From assembly GCF_000365025.1 (NCBI RefSeq), contig NZ_KB823011.1, positions 1,012,621 to 1,076,620 of the forward strand: a stretch of DNA of 64,000 nt. Direction: 5' to 3'. The first letter of the stretch is position 1. Each line of letters starts with the position of its first letter. The stretch is from Robiginitomaculum antarcticum DSM 21748. Lineage in GTDB: Bacteria > Pseudomonadota > Alphaproteobacteria > Caulobacterales > Maricaulaceae. Both the position numbers and the translations under genes were made by a program. Below the pieces are notes generated by a model. That model saw only the letters and a list, made by a program, of their open reading frames with translations, was not told the origin of the DNA and ran no database searches. Shown here in pieces: positions 10,395 through 18,721 of the stretch.

Positions 10395-12091
10395 CTTTGC
10401 CCTCCTGTTGTAGTGGGCAGCAACTCAGCAAGCTGGCGTTCGGGCGGCATTCCAGTCAGCGTAATAACACGCTCGGCCACTTGCCCCGCAGTCGGCGCAG
10501 CGTTCCAGCCTGCTGTCGCATATCCATAAGTGCCGGGCGCAGCTTTGGGTTCGTCATAGGTGACAAAAATAAGATATTTGGGCTGGCTATGCGGGAACGC
10601 CGCGACAAATGACGTCACTAATTTACGCTCTTGATATCCGCCGCGCCCGGGCTTTTCCGCAGTGCCGGTTTTACCCATCAGGCCGAAACCTGGCACATCA
10701 GCATTGCGGCCTGTGCCATCTGTCACCACATAGCGCATCATATCGCGCATCATGTCCGACGTCTCCGGTTTGATAACGCGGCTACGGGGCTGAACCTGTC
10801 CGACGCTGCGATATTGCAAAGTTGGAACAATAAGCTCGCCGCCATTAAGCAGTGCAGATAGAGCCGTTGCCAGCGCCAGTGGGCTGACCGCTATGCCGTG
10901 ACCAAAAGAGACTGTGGCCGTTGTCAGATCCTGCCATTCGCGTGGTAATTGCGGGGCGGCGCTTTCGGCAAGCTCAATCGGAACACGGTCAAACAGGCCA
11001 AATTTACGCAAAAAATCCTGCTGCGCCACATCGCCTGCATTTAGCGCATACATCGCCGTCCCGCGATTAGAACTATCAGAGAGGATTTTAAACATGGCCA
11101 GTGGAGTTGAGCTTTTATGATCATCACGAATAGATTTTCGGCGGATAACGAGCGGGTTTTGGACGGGCATAAGCGTATTCGGATCCGCGCCGGTTTCCAG
11201 CGCCAGCGCCATAGTCAGGGGTTTGAAAGTCGAACCCAGCTCATACGTTCCCATTGTGGCACGATTAAACTTTGTTTGTGGCGATGCTGCGGCGTAACTG
11301 TTCGGATCAAAATCCGGCAGGCTAACTAACGACAAAATTTCGCCGCTCTGCACATCAAGAATAACGCCCGCAGCGCCGCTAGCTTTGAACCTGCCCATCC
11401 CCCATTGCAGCTCTTCAGTTAGAACATTTTGAAACCGAATATCTATCGAAAGCTTTTTAGGACTGCCAGGCTTTTCCATCAGCTCGGTTTCAAATGCGCG
11501 TTCGGCGCCCGCTGCGCCGTTCATGTCGACATCCGTCCATCCCAATACATGGGCCGCGGTCCGTCCGGAGGGGTAAACGCGGCGCGGCTCGACTCTAAAA
11601 AATAAACCCGGCTGCCCAAGCTCGAAAACAGCTTGCCGCTCTTTGGGTGTCAGATTGCGCTTAATCCATACAAAGTCTTTGCCGGAAGTCAGACGCTTAT
11701 ACACTTTGTCGTAATTTAGATAAGGCAACACAGTGACGATAAGCTCTGCGGTGTGATCCGCATCACTCACCAATTTAGAATTAGCGTGCAGCGAGAAAGT
11801 TTCCAGCGTTGTGGCCAGCAAAACGCCGTTACGATCCAATATATCAGCCCGGGTTTTTATATCGGCCTGAACGCTATCATAAGGCGGTGGTGCGTCATGC
11901 CAGACCGCAACCTCCGCCAGACGGCCCAGAATAATCAGAAAGACACCGAAAAACACAAGCACACCTATGATAATGCGCGTGCGACCTTCTCTTACGGCTT
12001 TAAACTCCAGATCCTCCACCACTAATTGTCGCGCGGGAATAAATTCTGAAAGCCCCCGCGCCATGCGGGCGTTATTCTTTGAATCGTTCAT
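10391..12091 (-). CDS. ftsI: Septal peptidoglycan transpeptidase FtsI (PBP3)
   Basis: Class B penicillin-binding protein that crosslinks septal peptidoglycan. The 566 residues show a short cytoplasmic tail, one membrane anchor near 38-57, a dimerisation domain, then the transpeptidase motifs S-T-F-K with catalytic Ser287, S-S-N at 340-342 and K-T-G-T at 474-477, all intact. ATG at 12091 overlaps the ftsL stop. Domain order and length are normal for alphaproteobacterial FtsI. Confidence 0.96.
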   Translation of the reverse strand: MNDSKNNARMARGLSEFIPARQLVVEDLEFKAVREGRTRIIIGVLVFFGVFLIILGRLAEVAVWHDAPPPYDSVQADIKTRADILDRNGVLLATTLETFSLHANSKLVSDADHTAELIVTVLPYLNYDKVYKRLTSGKDFVWIKRNLTPKERQAVFELGQPGLFFRVEPRRVYPSGRTAAHVLGWTDVDMNGAAGAERAFETELMEKPGSPKKLSIDIRFQNVLTEELQWGMGRFKASGAAGVILDVQSGEILSLVSLPDFDPNSYAAASPQTKFNRATMGTYELGSTFKPLTMALALETGADPNTLMPVQNPLVIRRKSIRDDHKSSTPLAMFKILSDSSNRGTAMYALNAGDVAQQDFLRKFGLFDRVPIELAESAAPQLPREWQDLTTATVSFGHGIAVSPLALATALSALLNGGELIVPTLQYRSVGQVQPRSRVIKPETSDMMRDMMRYVVTDGTGRNADVPGFGLMGKTGTAEKPGRGGYQERKLVTSFVAAFPHSQPKYLIFVTYDEPKAAPGTYGYATAGWNAAPTAGQVAERVITLTGMPPERQLAELLPTTTGGQR

Positions 12092-12390
12092 TTTGTCACC
12101 TGCGCTTTAACAGGGACGCGGACAACGAGGTCGTCCAGCGTAATCATTTGATCAGCCTTAGTGGGGCGAAGCTCCAGATAGGTTCTAGACAGATCCGACA
12201 AGCGCGCGGGATTTTGCAAATACGCAATCTCGGCCTCTAAAACACGTATTGCGTAAATTTCAGCCTGGAGGTCTGATTGCAGCCGCTCCATATCTTTGCC
12301 CACGCTTTTCGCCTCGGTCTTGGTTATATATAGCGCTGCAACAAGTCCGAAGCCGATTAAAATCAGGAGTGCAAAGCCGATCCGCCGCAT
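12088..12390 (-). CDS. ftsL: Cell division protein FtsL
   Basis: Small bitopic divisome protein. From the ATG at 12390 it has 100 residues: a hydrophobic segment at about 4-22 followed by a coiled-coil-like stretch (VGKDMERLQSDLQAEIYAI) and a short C-terminal region ending in a basic tail. The frame is open for 23 further codons upstream, but those overlap the end of rsmH, while this ATG directly overlaps the rsmH stop (TGATG). Sequence similarity in FtsL is low, so the call rests on position, topology and length. Confidence 0.85.
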   Translation of the reverse strand: MRRIGFALLILIGFGLVAALYITKTEAKSVGKDMERLQSDLQAEIYAIRVLEAEIAYLQNPARLSDLSRTYLELRPTKADQMITLDDLVVRVPVKAQVTK

Positions 12391-13388
12391 CACGCCACCT
12401 TCCCTAACATGGCCAATGACGGCGCGCGGGGCAGTAAGGTCTCGCCTTCCGTTGGCCATTCCGGCGCATCAGTCCGCACGGCGCTGCGCAATTTGGCCGA
12501 GCGAGATCGAACATTCTCGGATAGTTCCGACTTAGACGCCGTCAGCGCAGAGCGGTGCGGCAATATGAAGGAGGGCGCGGGCGATGTATCAGCGCTTTCC
12601 GGCATATAGCGTGACTGCCCTTGCGTCTCGCCTGCGCGGCGACGAAGGAAGCTTTTCACAATACGGTCTTCAAGCGAATGAAAGGACACGACAACCAAGC
12701 GCCCGCCCGGAGTCAAAAGTGCTTCGGCCGCGATAAGCGCGCGGTAAAGCTCACCCAGCTCGTCATTGATAAAAATACGCAAAGCCTGAAACACCCGCGT
12801 TGCAGGATTGATTTTACCGCTCTTACCAAGGGCCTGGGCCATGAGATCCGCGAGTTGAGCCGTTGTTGTAATCGGGGCCTCTTCGCGCGCGCGCATGATA
12901 AAATCTGCGCAGCGTTTAGCGCGGCGCTCTTCGCCATACACCCGGAAAATCTGAATAAGATCACTATGGGAAAGATGGGCGATTGCGTCGGCGGCGTCGG
13001 GGCCGTCTTGCGCCATACGCATATCTAGAGGTCCGTCTTTTTGGAACGAAAATCCGCGAATAGCCTGATCGATTTGCATTGATGACACGCCAATATCCAA
13101 GACTATGCCGTCAACAGCGCGCCCCTGCGCCGCCTCGCTCATGTCGGAAAAAGCTCCATTATAAAATGTGAAGCGCTCGCCGAACTCTTCGCTCATAGCG
13201 GCAACCGTTGCAGCGACATTTGGATCGCGATCTATAGCAATGACATAGGCGCCGTCGCATTCCAAAATAGCGCGACTATAGCCGCCATTACCGAATGTGC
13301 CGTCTATGAAGAGCTCCCCTGACTTTGGCGATAAGGCGTGCATCACCTCAGGCAGCATGACCGGATAATGAGGCCGCGCGGCGCTCAT
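12390..13388 (-). CDS. rsmH: 16S rRNA (cytosine1402-N4)-methyltransferase
   Basis: Methylates C1402 in the 16S decoding site using SAM. The 332 residues begin with HYPVMLPEVM; the SAM-binding segment DGTFGNGGYS follows near residue 30, then IDRDPN, the signature DIGVSSMQIDQAIRGFSF, and LVVVSFHSLEDRIVK. ATG at 13388 overlaps the mraZ stop (ATGA). The order mraZ-rsmH-ftsL is conserved. Confidence 0.96.
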   Translation of the reverse strand: MSAARPHYPVMLPEVMHALSPKSGELFIDGTFGNGGYSRAILECDGAYVIAIDRDPNVAATVAAMSEEFGERFTFYNGAFSDMSEAAQGRAVDGIVLDIGVSSMQIDQAIRGFSFQKDGPLDMRMAQDGPDAADAIAHLSHSDLIQIFRVYGEERRAKRCADFIMRAREEAPITTTAQLADLMAQALGKSGKINPATRVFQALRIFINDELGELYRALIAAEALLTPGGRLVVVSFHSLEDRIVKSFLRRRAGETQGQSRYMPESADTSPAPSFILPHRSALTASKSELSENVRSRSAKLRSAVRTDAPEWPTEGETLLPRAPSLAMLGKVA

Positions 13389-13849
13389 TGTACTTGGCCG
13401 GAGTTGCGCCCTTGAAGCCGTAAACGGTGGCGGTTCTCGCGCGCCATTTTGCGGGCTGTTTCAGCGTGGGATTGGTAGGCTTCAGGAGACCATATCTCAA
13501 ATCGGCGGCCAAGCCCTATAAATGTCGCGCGGCCGTTAAGTCCGGCATATTCCGCCAGATCTTTGGGCAGCGTAACCCGGCCTGTCCCGTCAAATGACAA
13601 GCGGCGGCTTTCGGCAAATATAGCGCGTTCAAATGCGATGCGCGCCTCATCATAAGGATCCATAGTCTCGAGTAAAGATTGATAATCCTGTAAAAGCGCG
13701 ATTCCGCCGCCCTCAAGATAGGCACCGTCAAAGCTGGGCCAAACAACAATGCCGTCGAAGTTTCCATCACCGACAACGGCGCGAAAATCCGCGGGCACAG
13801 ATAACCGCCCCTTAGCGTCCAGCGTATTCGTGGCCGTCGATAAAAACAT
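13385..13849 (-). CDS. mraZ: Transcriptional regulator MraZ
   Basis: First gene of the dcw cluster. The 154-residue protein has two SpoVT/AbrB-like MraZ repeats, each with the family motif: LDAKGRLSVPADFR near residue 10 and FDGTGRVTLPKDLAEYAG near 85. MraZ proteins form ring-shaped oligomers and repress their own operon by binding short repeats; such an array lies 58-100 bases upstream here. ATG at 13849. Confidence 0.95.
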   Translation of the reverse strand: MFLSTATNTLDAKGRLSVPADFRAVVGDGNFDGIVVWPSFDGAYLEGGGIALLQDYQSLLETMDPYDEARIAFERAIFAESRRLSFDGTGRVTLPKDLAEYAGLNGRATFIGLGRRFEIWSPEAYQSHAETARKMARENRHRLRLQGRNSGQVQ

Positions 13850-13906
13850 GCAAAACTAACCGTCCCCGCAAGCGCAGCCCTCCCGCGCTTATAGACCTGC
13901 CTATCA

Positions 13907-13951
13907 TGGGATATTATGGTATTCAATGGGAAATTAAGGGATAATTAGGTA
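13907..13951 (+). promoter_or_regulatory. Probable MraZ operator: five 10-bp-spaced repeats
   Basis: On the plus strand, pentamers TGGGA, TGGTA, TGGGA, AGGGA and AGGTA begin at 13907, 13917, 13927, 13937 and 13947, that is, at exactly one per 10 bp. MraZ of Escherichia coli is known to bind TGGGN repeats separated by 5 bases ahead of its own gene. The spacing matches; the last two copies are degenerate. The G-rich strand is opposite to the mraZ coding strand. Confidence 0.75.
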
Positions 13952-14042
13952 TAAATATAGGTTTATCCATAGCAACTACGCAAATCCGCAATGCGGAAGT
14001 CCCTCTATTTATGATATTCGTTAAATTAAACGGCTTGGCGAT

Positions 14043-14681
14043 TTAGCCTTGAGCGGCAAAAAACTCAGACAAGAGGCGCTGCGCAGCGTCTTTATCTTCA
14101 GACCAATACGGAATAATCTGTATAAGAGCAGAATAAACACCGCGGTTAATCAAGGCTTTAGGCTGCATATCTGCATATCGCAGATCACAATGCGCCAGCC
14201 AATATGTAAAGTGCATTGTCAGGCGTTCCGCAAGCGCCGCCGCTTCAGCGTCCGACATCTCGATAAATTTCCTGCCGAGCAGCGTTGCAATCATGCTGTC
14301 GAAAGCGTTTTGCTTGGCAGACAGCAGGCGGGAGAATTGCGGAGCAAGCTCCGGTACTTTTTCAAAAACCCAGCCTAAATTACGATAGAAAAACCGAAAA
14401 TCATATATCTCTTCAAATATGATATAAAGATAGACCCAATTATCTTCGAGCTGGAGCGGATTGTTAAGCGGCGCACACAGAACCATACGCATTTCAGTTT
14501 CGAAGCGCGCGTAAAGCTCCTCGATTATAAGCGGTTTGCCCTGAAAGTGGTAATGTAGATTGCCCGGGCTGATGCCCATCACGCTGGCAATATCGACACT
14601 GCTGATTTCTGCCAGACCTTCCTCATTAAAGAGGGTCAATCCGGTCGACAAGATCAGCTCGCGCGTGGGACGGCGGGCCAT
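14043..14681 (-). CDS. PhaD-like TetR family transcriptional regulator
   Basis: 212 residues with an N-terminal TetR helix-turn-helix at about 7-55, including the recognition segment MGISPGNLHYHFQGK, which closely resembles Pseudomonas PhaD. The C-terminal ligand domain is not diagnostic. It is the last gene of the PHA operon, six bases after the PhaF-like phasin gene, as phaD closes the phaC1ZC2D cluster of pseudomonads. PhaD is known there as an activator of pha genes responding to a PHA-related metabolite; the same role here is inferred. No other function is suggested by context. Confidence 0.75.
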   Translation of the reverse strand: MARRPTRELILSTGLTLFNEEGLAEISSVDIASVMGISPGNLHYHFQGKPLIIEELYARFETEMRMVLCAPLNNPLQLEDNWVYLYIIFEEIYDFRFFYRNLGWVFEKVPELAPQFSRLLSAKQNAFDSMIATLLGRKFIEMSDAEAAALAERLTMHFTYWLAHCDLRYADMQPKALINRGVYSALIQIIPYWSEDKDAAQRLLSEFFAAQG

Positions 14682-14687
14682 TACGTC

Positions 14688-15353
14688 TTAAGCCTTTTTG
14701 GACTTTTTCGATGTGGTTTTTTTAGCGGCGGGTTTCTTCGTGGTCGGCTTCTTTACTGCCGCCTTCTTAGCTGGCGGTTTTTTTGTCGGCGGCTTTTTAG
14801 CAGCAGTCTTCTTTGCCGCAGGCTTCGACACGACAGGTTTTGCCGGTGTCCTTTGGGTCTTAATCTTCTTAACCGGCTGCTTTTTCACGGCTCGTTTTTT
14901 CGCGGCAACCTTCGGTGCGACTTTAACATTGAGCACACGCATGACAGCATCCAGTTTGGCCTCAATAACGTCCAAACGCGACTCTATATCCGTTTTAGCG
15001 CTGTCTTTGCGGCCAAAATCCGGAACATGGTCTTCGACCCAATCGGACGATTTTGACCCTGCCTCTTTGATCTTTTCGCGCATGGATTTGATGCGAGAGT
15101 CAATATCAATGTCAGGCACCTGGGCTTTTGAAACAATTTCCTTACCCTTGGCCTTACCGACGGCTTCAAACACTTGACCTTTCTGGACAAGTTCGTCAAA
15201 AACAGCGCTGGATTTTCCCGTCACATCTTTGATCGCGCCTTGCGCTTCCGTGAAAGCCCGGCCATATGCGCCTATCCCCGCTAGCCAGATACGGCGGGCC
15301 GTATCACTTGTGCTGCGTTTTTCAGATCCGGATTTTTCGCTTTTTTTTGCCAT
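14688..15353 (-). CDS. phaF: PhaF-like phasin with histone H1-like C-terminal tail
   Basis: 221 residues in two parts. Residues about 15-135 are a phasin domain with the PhaF/PhaI signature ARRIWLAGIGAYGRAF and a helical, coiled-coil-like region (ESRLDVIEAKLDAVMRVL). Residues about 140-221 are Lys/Ala/Pro-rich tandem repeats of the type PAAKK and PTKKP, as in Pseudomonas PhaF, where the tail binds DNA and helps segregate PHA granules. A GGA-containing ribosome site precedes the ATG. It lies between phaZ and the PhaD-like gene in one operon. Confidence 0.82.
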   Translation of the reverse strand: MAKKSEKSGSEKRSTSDTARRIWLAGIGAYGRAFTEAQGAIKDVTGKSSAVFDELVQKGQVFEAVGKAKGKEIVSKAQVPDIDIDSRIKSMREKIKEAGSKSSDWVEDHVPDFGRKDSAKTDIESRLDVIEAKLDAVMRVLNVKVAPKVAAKKRAVKKQPVKKIKTQRTPAKPVVSKPAAKKTAAKKPPTKKPPAKKAAVKKPTTKKPAAKKTTSKKSKKA

Positions 15354-15371
15354 AGAATTTCCTAACAGATA

Positions 15372-16262
15372 TTACGCCGCCGCGATAGATGCCTTTACGG
15401 ACGGGACGCGTTCCAGTTCAACATCGGGCATTGGCACAGCCGGCTCTCCGAAAAAGTCGCGAATATGCGCGACCGTCTCGGCCCGCCGGGTCAGCAGGAA
15501 CAAATGCCCTGCTCCGTCAATAACTTTCAGGCGAGAGCGGCGGATAAGTGTGTTAAGTATCTTACCGTTAACAACAGGAACAATATGATCATTACTCCCC
15601 ATAATCACGAGCGTTTTCGCCTTAATACGCCGAATAAAAGGGATACTGGACCAGCCGATCATAGCCGACAATTGGAACAGATAACCTTTAATACTCGGCG
15701 GCACCATATTGATCGAGAACGCATCGACGCCCCCATTGGCCGCGTCGCCGTAAAGCGTCTCAAAGTTTTTGGCGAGGAAATCACGGTCAATATATCGTTT
15801 TGGCGACATCATCTTAGACAGCGCCTTGGGATTGCCGGGAACCATTGTAAAGCCAGTTGTCGTCGCGCAAAGCACAAGGCGGCCGGTCATATCTTTATTT
15901 TGCCACGCAAATTGCTGCGCAGGGCCGCCTCCCCACGAGACTCCCAGTACATCGACTTTGTGATAGTCGTTTTCCTGCAGAATTTGCTTCGCCGCCTTAG
16001 CGACCCACCACGGACGGTAAGGCACTGTCGGATCAGGCGAGCCGCCGACGCCGGGCATATCGAATGTTATGATATCGCGACCGGAAAATGTGTCGGCAAA
16101 AACCTGCGCTATTTCAAGGTTAGCGCCTATGCCGTTAAAAAATAAAAGCGGCGTGCGTTTGCCACGCCCTTTATCAGCACCCGACCATATGGCGGTGCGA
16201 AGCTTTTGATTGCCAACTTTACTAAAAAAGATCTTTGGCAGATTGGGGTGAAAATCGCTCAC
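15372..16262 (-). CDS. phaZ: Intracellular poly(3-hydroxyalkanoate) depolymerase PhaZ
   Basis: Alpha/beta hydrolase that breaks down stored PHA. Signature stretches closely match the medium-chain PhaZ of Pseudomonas: LLFFNGIGANLE, FDMPGVGGS, the nucleophile elbow GVSWGGGPAQQFA, MVPGNPK, the Asp in GSNDHIVP, and the His in GAGHLFLLTRRAE. The preferred start is GTG at 16262 because an excellent AAGGAGT ribosome site lies 6 bases upstream (16268-16274); an ATG at 16289 in frame lacks one. From the GTG the protein has 296 residues. It follows phaC by about 125 bases. Confidence 0.88.
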   Translation of the reverse strand: MSDFHPNLPKIFFSKVGNQKLRTAIWSGADKGRGKRTPLLFFNGIGANLEIAQVFADTFSGRDIITFDMPGVGGSPDPTVPYRPWWVAKAAKQILQENDYHKVDVLGVSWGGGPAQQFAWQNKDMTGRLVLCATTTGFTMVPGNPKALSKMMSPKRYIDRDFLAKNFETLYGDAANGGVDAFSINMVPPSIKGYLFQLSAMIGWSSIPFIRRIKAKTLVIMGSNDHIVPVVNGKILNTLIRRSRLKVIDGAGHLFLLTRRAETVAHIRDFFGEPAVPMPDVELERVPSVKASIAAA

Positions 16263-16310
16263 CGAAAACTCCTTATGTGGAGGCTGCATAGAAAATTATG
16301 CAACCCAATA

Positions 16311-16371
16311 AGCGACCCCCCAACCGCGTATATATTTTAGGTGGGTCGCTTCGCATTCGAAGTAAAGACCC
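16311..16371 (-). promoter_or_regulatory. Competing inverted repeats between phaC and phaZ
   Basis: An 8-base arm at 16311-16318 is perfectly complementary to 16343-16350. The start of the second arm (16343-16347) can instead pair with 16367-16371, enclosing a further 5-bp stem (16349-16353 with 16358-16362). The two folds exclude each other. No T-run follows, so this is not a standard terminator; it could adjust phaZ expression or mRNA stability within the operon. Function is unproven. Confidence 0.35.
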
Positions 16372-16387
16372 GCTCTGTTATCAACAG

Positions 16388-18067
16388 CTAAGTAAAAACA
16401 TATTCACCCGGCGCTTGACTGATAGGCGGATGGGCCTTGTTTCCCAATGATTTCGGCGCAGCTTTCATCTCTCCGGACCGTTCTGACAACCATTTATCCC
16501 ACCTCAGCCACCAACTCTCATCATGAGTTTGGGCGCCTTTGAGCCAGTCAGTTGCTTTGGGTGGATGATCGGCATTGCTGAAATATCGCGCTTTAGGGTT
16601 TCCGGGCGGATTAAGCAGCGATTGGATATGTCCGCTATTGGACAGCACAAAGTCAATCTCGCCGCCAAGGAGGCGGATATTGCGATAACAGGCCATCCAC
16701 GGCGTAATATGATCGGTCACGCCCGCTACCATAAACCCGTCTTGTGTGACATTGGATAGATCGACCATATGACCCATGAATTCAGTCGTCCGGTCAGGCC
16801 GGAAGCTGCGTTCTTTAAAAATATCCAGATAATCAGAATGGAGTTGCGCCGGAAGATTGGTCGTATCGGCATTCCAGAACAAAACGTCATATGGCGGCGG
16901 ATCGTTACCCAAAAGGTAATTATTGACGACATAATTCCAGATGAGATCATTTGGCCGCATCCATGCAAACATGCGGCCCAGCTCATCCCCGTCCAAAACG
17001 CCCTTGCGTTTACTGTGGGCGCGGGACGCTTCGATTGCGGCGTCCGTTACGAATAGACCCACTTCACTGTCTGATTTTTTTCCGTCCAACACGGAGACAA
17101 ACAAGCTGTAACAATTGACGCTGTCATCACCGCGCGCCGCAAGTTCATTGAGCAGCAGCGCCATCGTCGTACCGCCGGAGCAAGCGCCGATGACATTAAC
17201 ACGCGAAGAACGCGTAATCTTCTTCGTCACGCCGACGGCTTCTATCAATTCCCTGACATAAGCTTCCAGGCCCCAATGACAGTGCTGCCGGCCGGGATTG
17301 CGCCACGAGACGGCAAATACCTGATAGCCGCATGCGGTGAGAAACCGAATAATGGATTTATCCGGGCAGAGATCGTTAGCGTAGAATTTATTGATTTGCG
17401 GCGGCACAATAATGATCGGAATTTTACGAACTTCGGGCGTAGACGGCTCATATTGCAAAAGCTCGATCATCTCATCTTTATAGACAACCGCGCCTTTGGA
17501 TATGGCTATATTTTCGCCGATCTTAAACGGGCGCTTGTCGACCATTGACGGCATGCCGCCATTATTGCGTAGATCGTCATAGGCATTTTTCAGCCCCTTC
17601 AATACGGATTGACCGCCGCTCTCATAAAACCGCTTCATAGCGGCAGGGTTGCCGAGCAGTGTATTAGTCGGGGCCAGTGTGTCCGCCATAATATCAAGAA
17701 CATAATTTGCGCGCGCTTTATCCGGCGTCGAAATGCGCGCGTCCTCGATCCAACCCTTTAGCTCGCGACGCATGGCCATCCAGCTTTGCAAGCCGCGCTT
17801 GTAGATCGGATTATAGGTCCAAGTCGGGTCTTTAAACCTGCGGTCGCGCGGATCCGGCGCAAGGTCCGATGTGCCCTTCGTAATATCGACCAGCTCTTTG
17901 GCATAAGCGCCGACATGTTTTGCAAATGGGATAGGCTGCGCCGCGGCTGTTTTTACTAAAACGCCCAGAGATTTGACAAAATCGGATCGCCTCACGCCTA
18001 CCAGCGAATTTACCGCCGTCGTTGTTTGCGAAGCTGTGTTGCTGATGTCACTGGGTTTACGCGCCAT
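16388..18067 (-). CDS. phaC: Class II poly(3-hydroxyalkanoate) polymerase
   Basis: Polymerises (R)-3-hydroxyacyl-CoA into PHA on the granule surface. The 559-residue length equals that of Pseudomonas PhaC1. The lipase-like box GACSGG places the catalytic Cys at 296, with Asp452 in GVTDHITPW and His480 in SNSGHIQS: the same numbering as the known triad of the Pseudomonas class II enzymes. Other near-identical blocks include VPPQINKFY, FAWMRPNDLIWNY and LNPPGNPKAR. Class II enzymes prefer medium-chain (C6-C14) substrates. A GAGAG ribosome site precedes ATG 18067. Finding this type in an alphaproteobacterium is notable, since class I is usual there. Confidence 0.92.
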   Translation of the reverse strand: MARKPSDISNTASQTTTAVNSLVGVRRSDFVKSLGVLVKTAAAQPIPFAKHVGAYAKELVDITKGTSDLAPDPRDRRFKDPTWTYNPIYKRGLQSWMAMRRELKGWIEDARISTPDKARANYVLDIMADTLAPTNTLLGNPAAMKRFYESGGQSVLKGLKNAYDDLRNNGGMPSMVDKRPFKIGENIAISKGAVVYKDEMIELLQYEPSTPEVRKIPIIIVPPQINKFYANDLCPDKSIIRFLTACGYQVFAVSWRNPGRQHCHWGLEAYVRELIEAVGVTKKITRSSRVNVIGACSGGTTMALLLNELAARGDDSVNCYSLFVSVLDGKKSDSEVGLFVTDAAIEASRAHSKRKGVLDGDELGRMFAWMRPNDLIWNYVVNNYLLGNDPPPYDVLFWNADTTNLPAQLHSDYLDIFKERSFRPDRTTEFMGHMVDLSNVTQDGFMVAGVTDHITPWMACYRNIRLLGGEIDFVLSNSGHIQSLLNPPGNPKARYFSNADHPPKATDWLKGAQTHDESWWLRWDKWLSERSGEMKAAPKSLGNKAHPPISQAPGEYVFT

Positions 18068-18120
18068 ATTGCTCTCTCAAAAGCTAAGTTTCTCGACATG
18101 TTACCGCAAATAACAGTTGA

Positions 18121-18160
18121 GGCAAAAGAAAAGCGGCACCGGAGACCCGAATGCCGCTTC
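18121..18160 (-). terminator. Rho-independent terminator after the upstream phasin gene
   Basis: Perfect 8-bp inverted repeat, 18152-18159 with 18131-18138, loop of 13 bases. Read on the minus strand it is followed by a T-rich tract (TTTTCTTTT). It lies between the phasin gene (stop 18182) and phaC (start 18067), so phaC probably has its own promoter or depends on readthrough. Confidence 0.75.
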
Positions 18161-18181
18161 GCTTCTAAAAATTGGTATCGC

Positions 18182-18616
18182 TTAAGCGGCTTTTTTAGCC
18201 GTCGTTTTTTGCGTCTTCACTTTTTTCGCCTGCGTTGCAGATTTTGCTTTTGCAGCTACTTTTTTATTCAATTTTGCAATTTCATTTTCCAGCTCTTCGA
18301 CGCGGTCATTAGCAATGACAGGCATGGCTTGACGGGCTTTTGCAGCCATTGCGAAGGCGCGGGTTTTAGCTGTTACGGCGACATCGGCAGCTTGAGCTTC
18401 GACAATTTCGCCTTTTTCAACCAGTTCACCGAAAAACTTTTCGGCTTTTTCACCCGTATTAGCTACGATCGGTTTTACGCGGTCATAAGCTGCAACATAA
18501 AGGCCGACATAGGCCAGCGCGCTTTTACGCAACATTGTGCCAACGTTACGGGCTTCTGTTTCCACGGTATTTACAGCTTTTTTGGGCGCTGATGTTTTTG
18601 TCTTTTTGGTCGCCAT
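18182..18616 (-). CDS. Phasin family protein
   Basis: 144-residue Lys/Ala-rich granule-associated protein. Residues about 20-100 are strongly helical with the alphaproteobacterial phasin pattern (ALAYVGLYVAAYDRVKP, then AEKFFGELVEKGE), followed by a leucine-heptad stretch (DRVEELENEIAKLNKKV) and a basic tail. The ATG at 18616 is chosen because AGGAGG ends 5 bases before it; an upstream in-frame ATG would add ten residues without a better site. It precedes phaC and has its own terminator, typical for abundant phasins made in excess over the synthase. Confidence 0.8.
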   Translation of the reverse strand: MATKKTKTSAPKKAVNTVETEARNVGTMLRKSALAYVGLYVAAYDRVKPIVANTGEKAEKFFGELVEKGEIVEAQAADVAVTAKTRAFAMAAKARQAMPVIANDRVEELENEIAKLNKKVAAKAKSATQAKKVKTQKTTAKKAA

Positions 18617-18721
18617 GATGGCCTCCTGAATTCTTATTACGGGCACATGCCCTTTGGTTCATGAAAGCAATATAGGCAGCAATATTAGAAACCGCGTCCT
18701 AAACCTTATGATTCCTAATAA

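Noticed and set aside
14698-15177. Long plus-strand frame opposite the PhaF-like gene, rich in Phe, Ala and Gly
   Set aside because: It is the mirror of the Lys/Ala repeat tail on the other strand; the minus-strand phasin domain is clearly the real gene.
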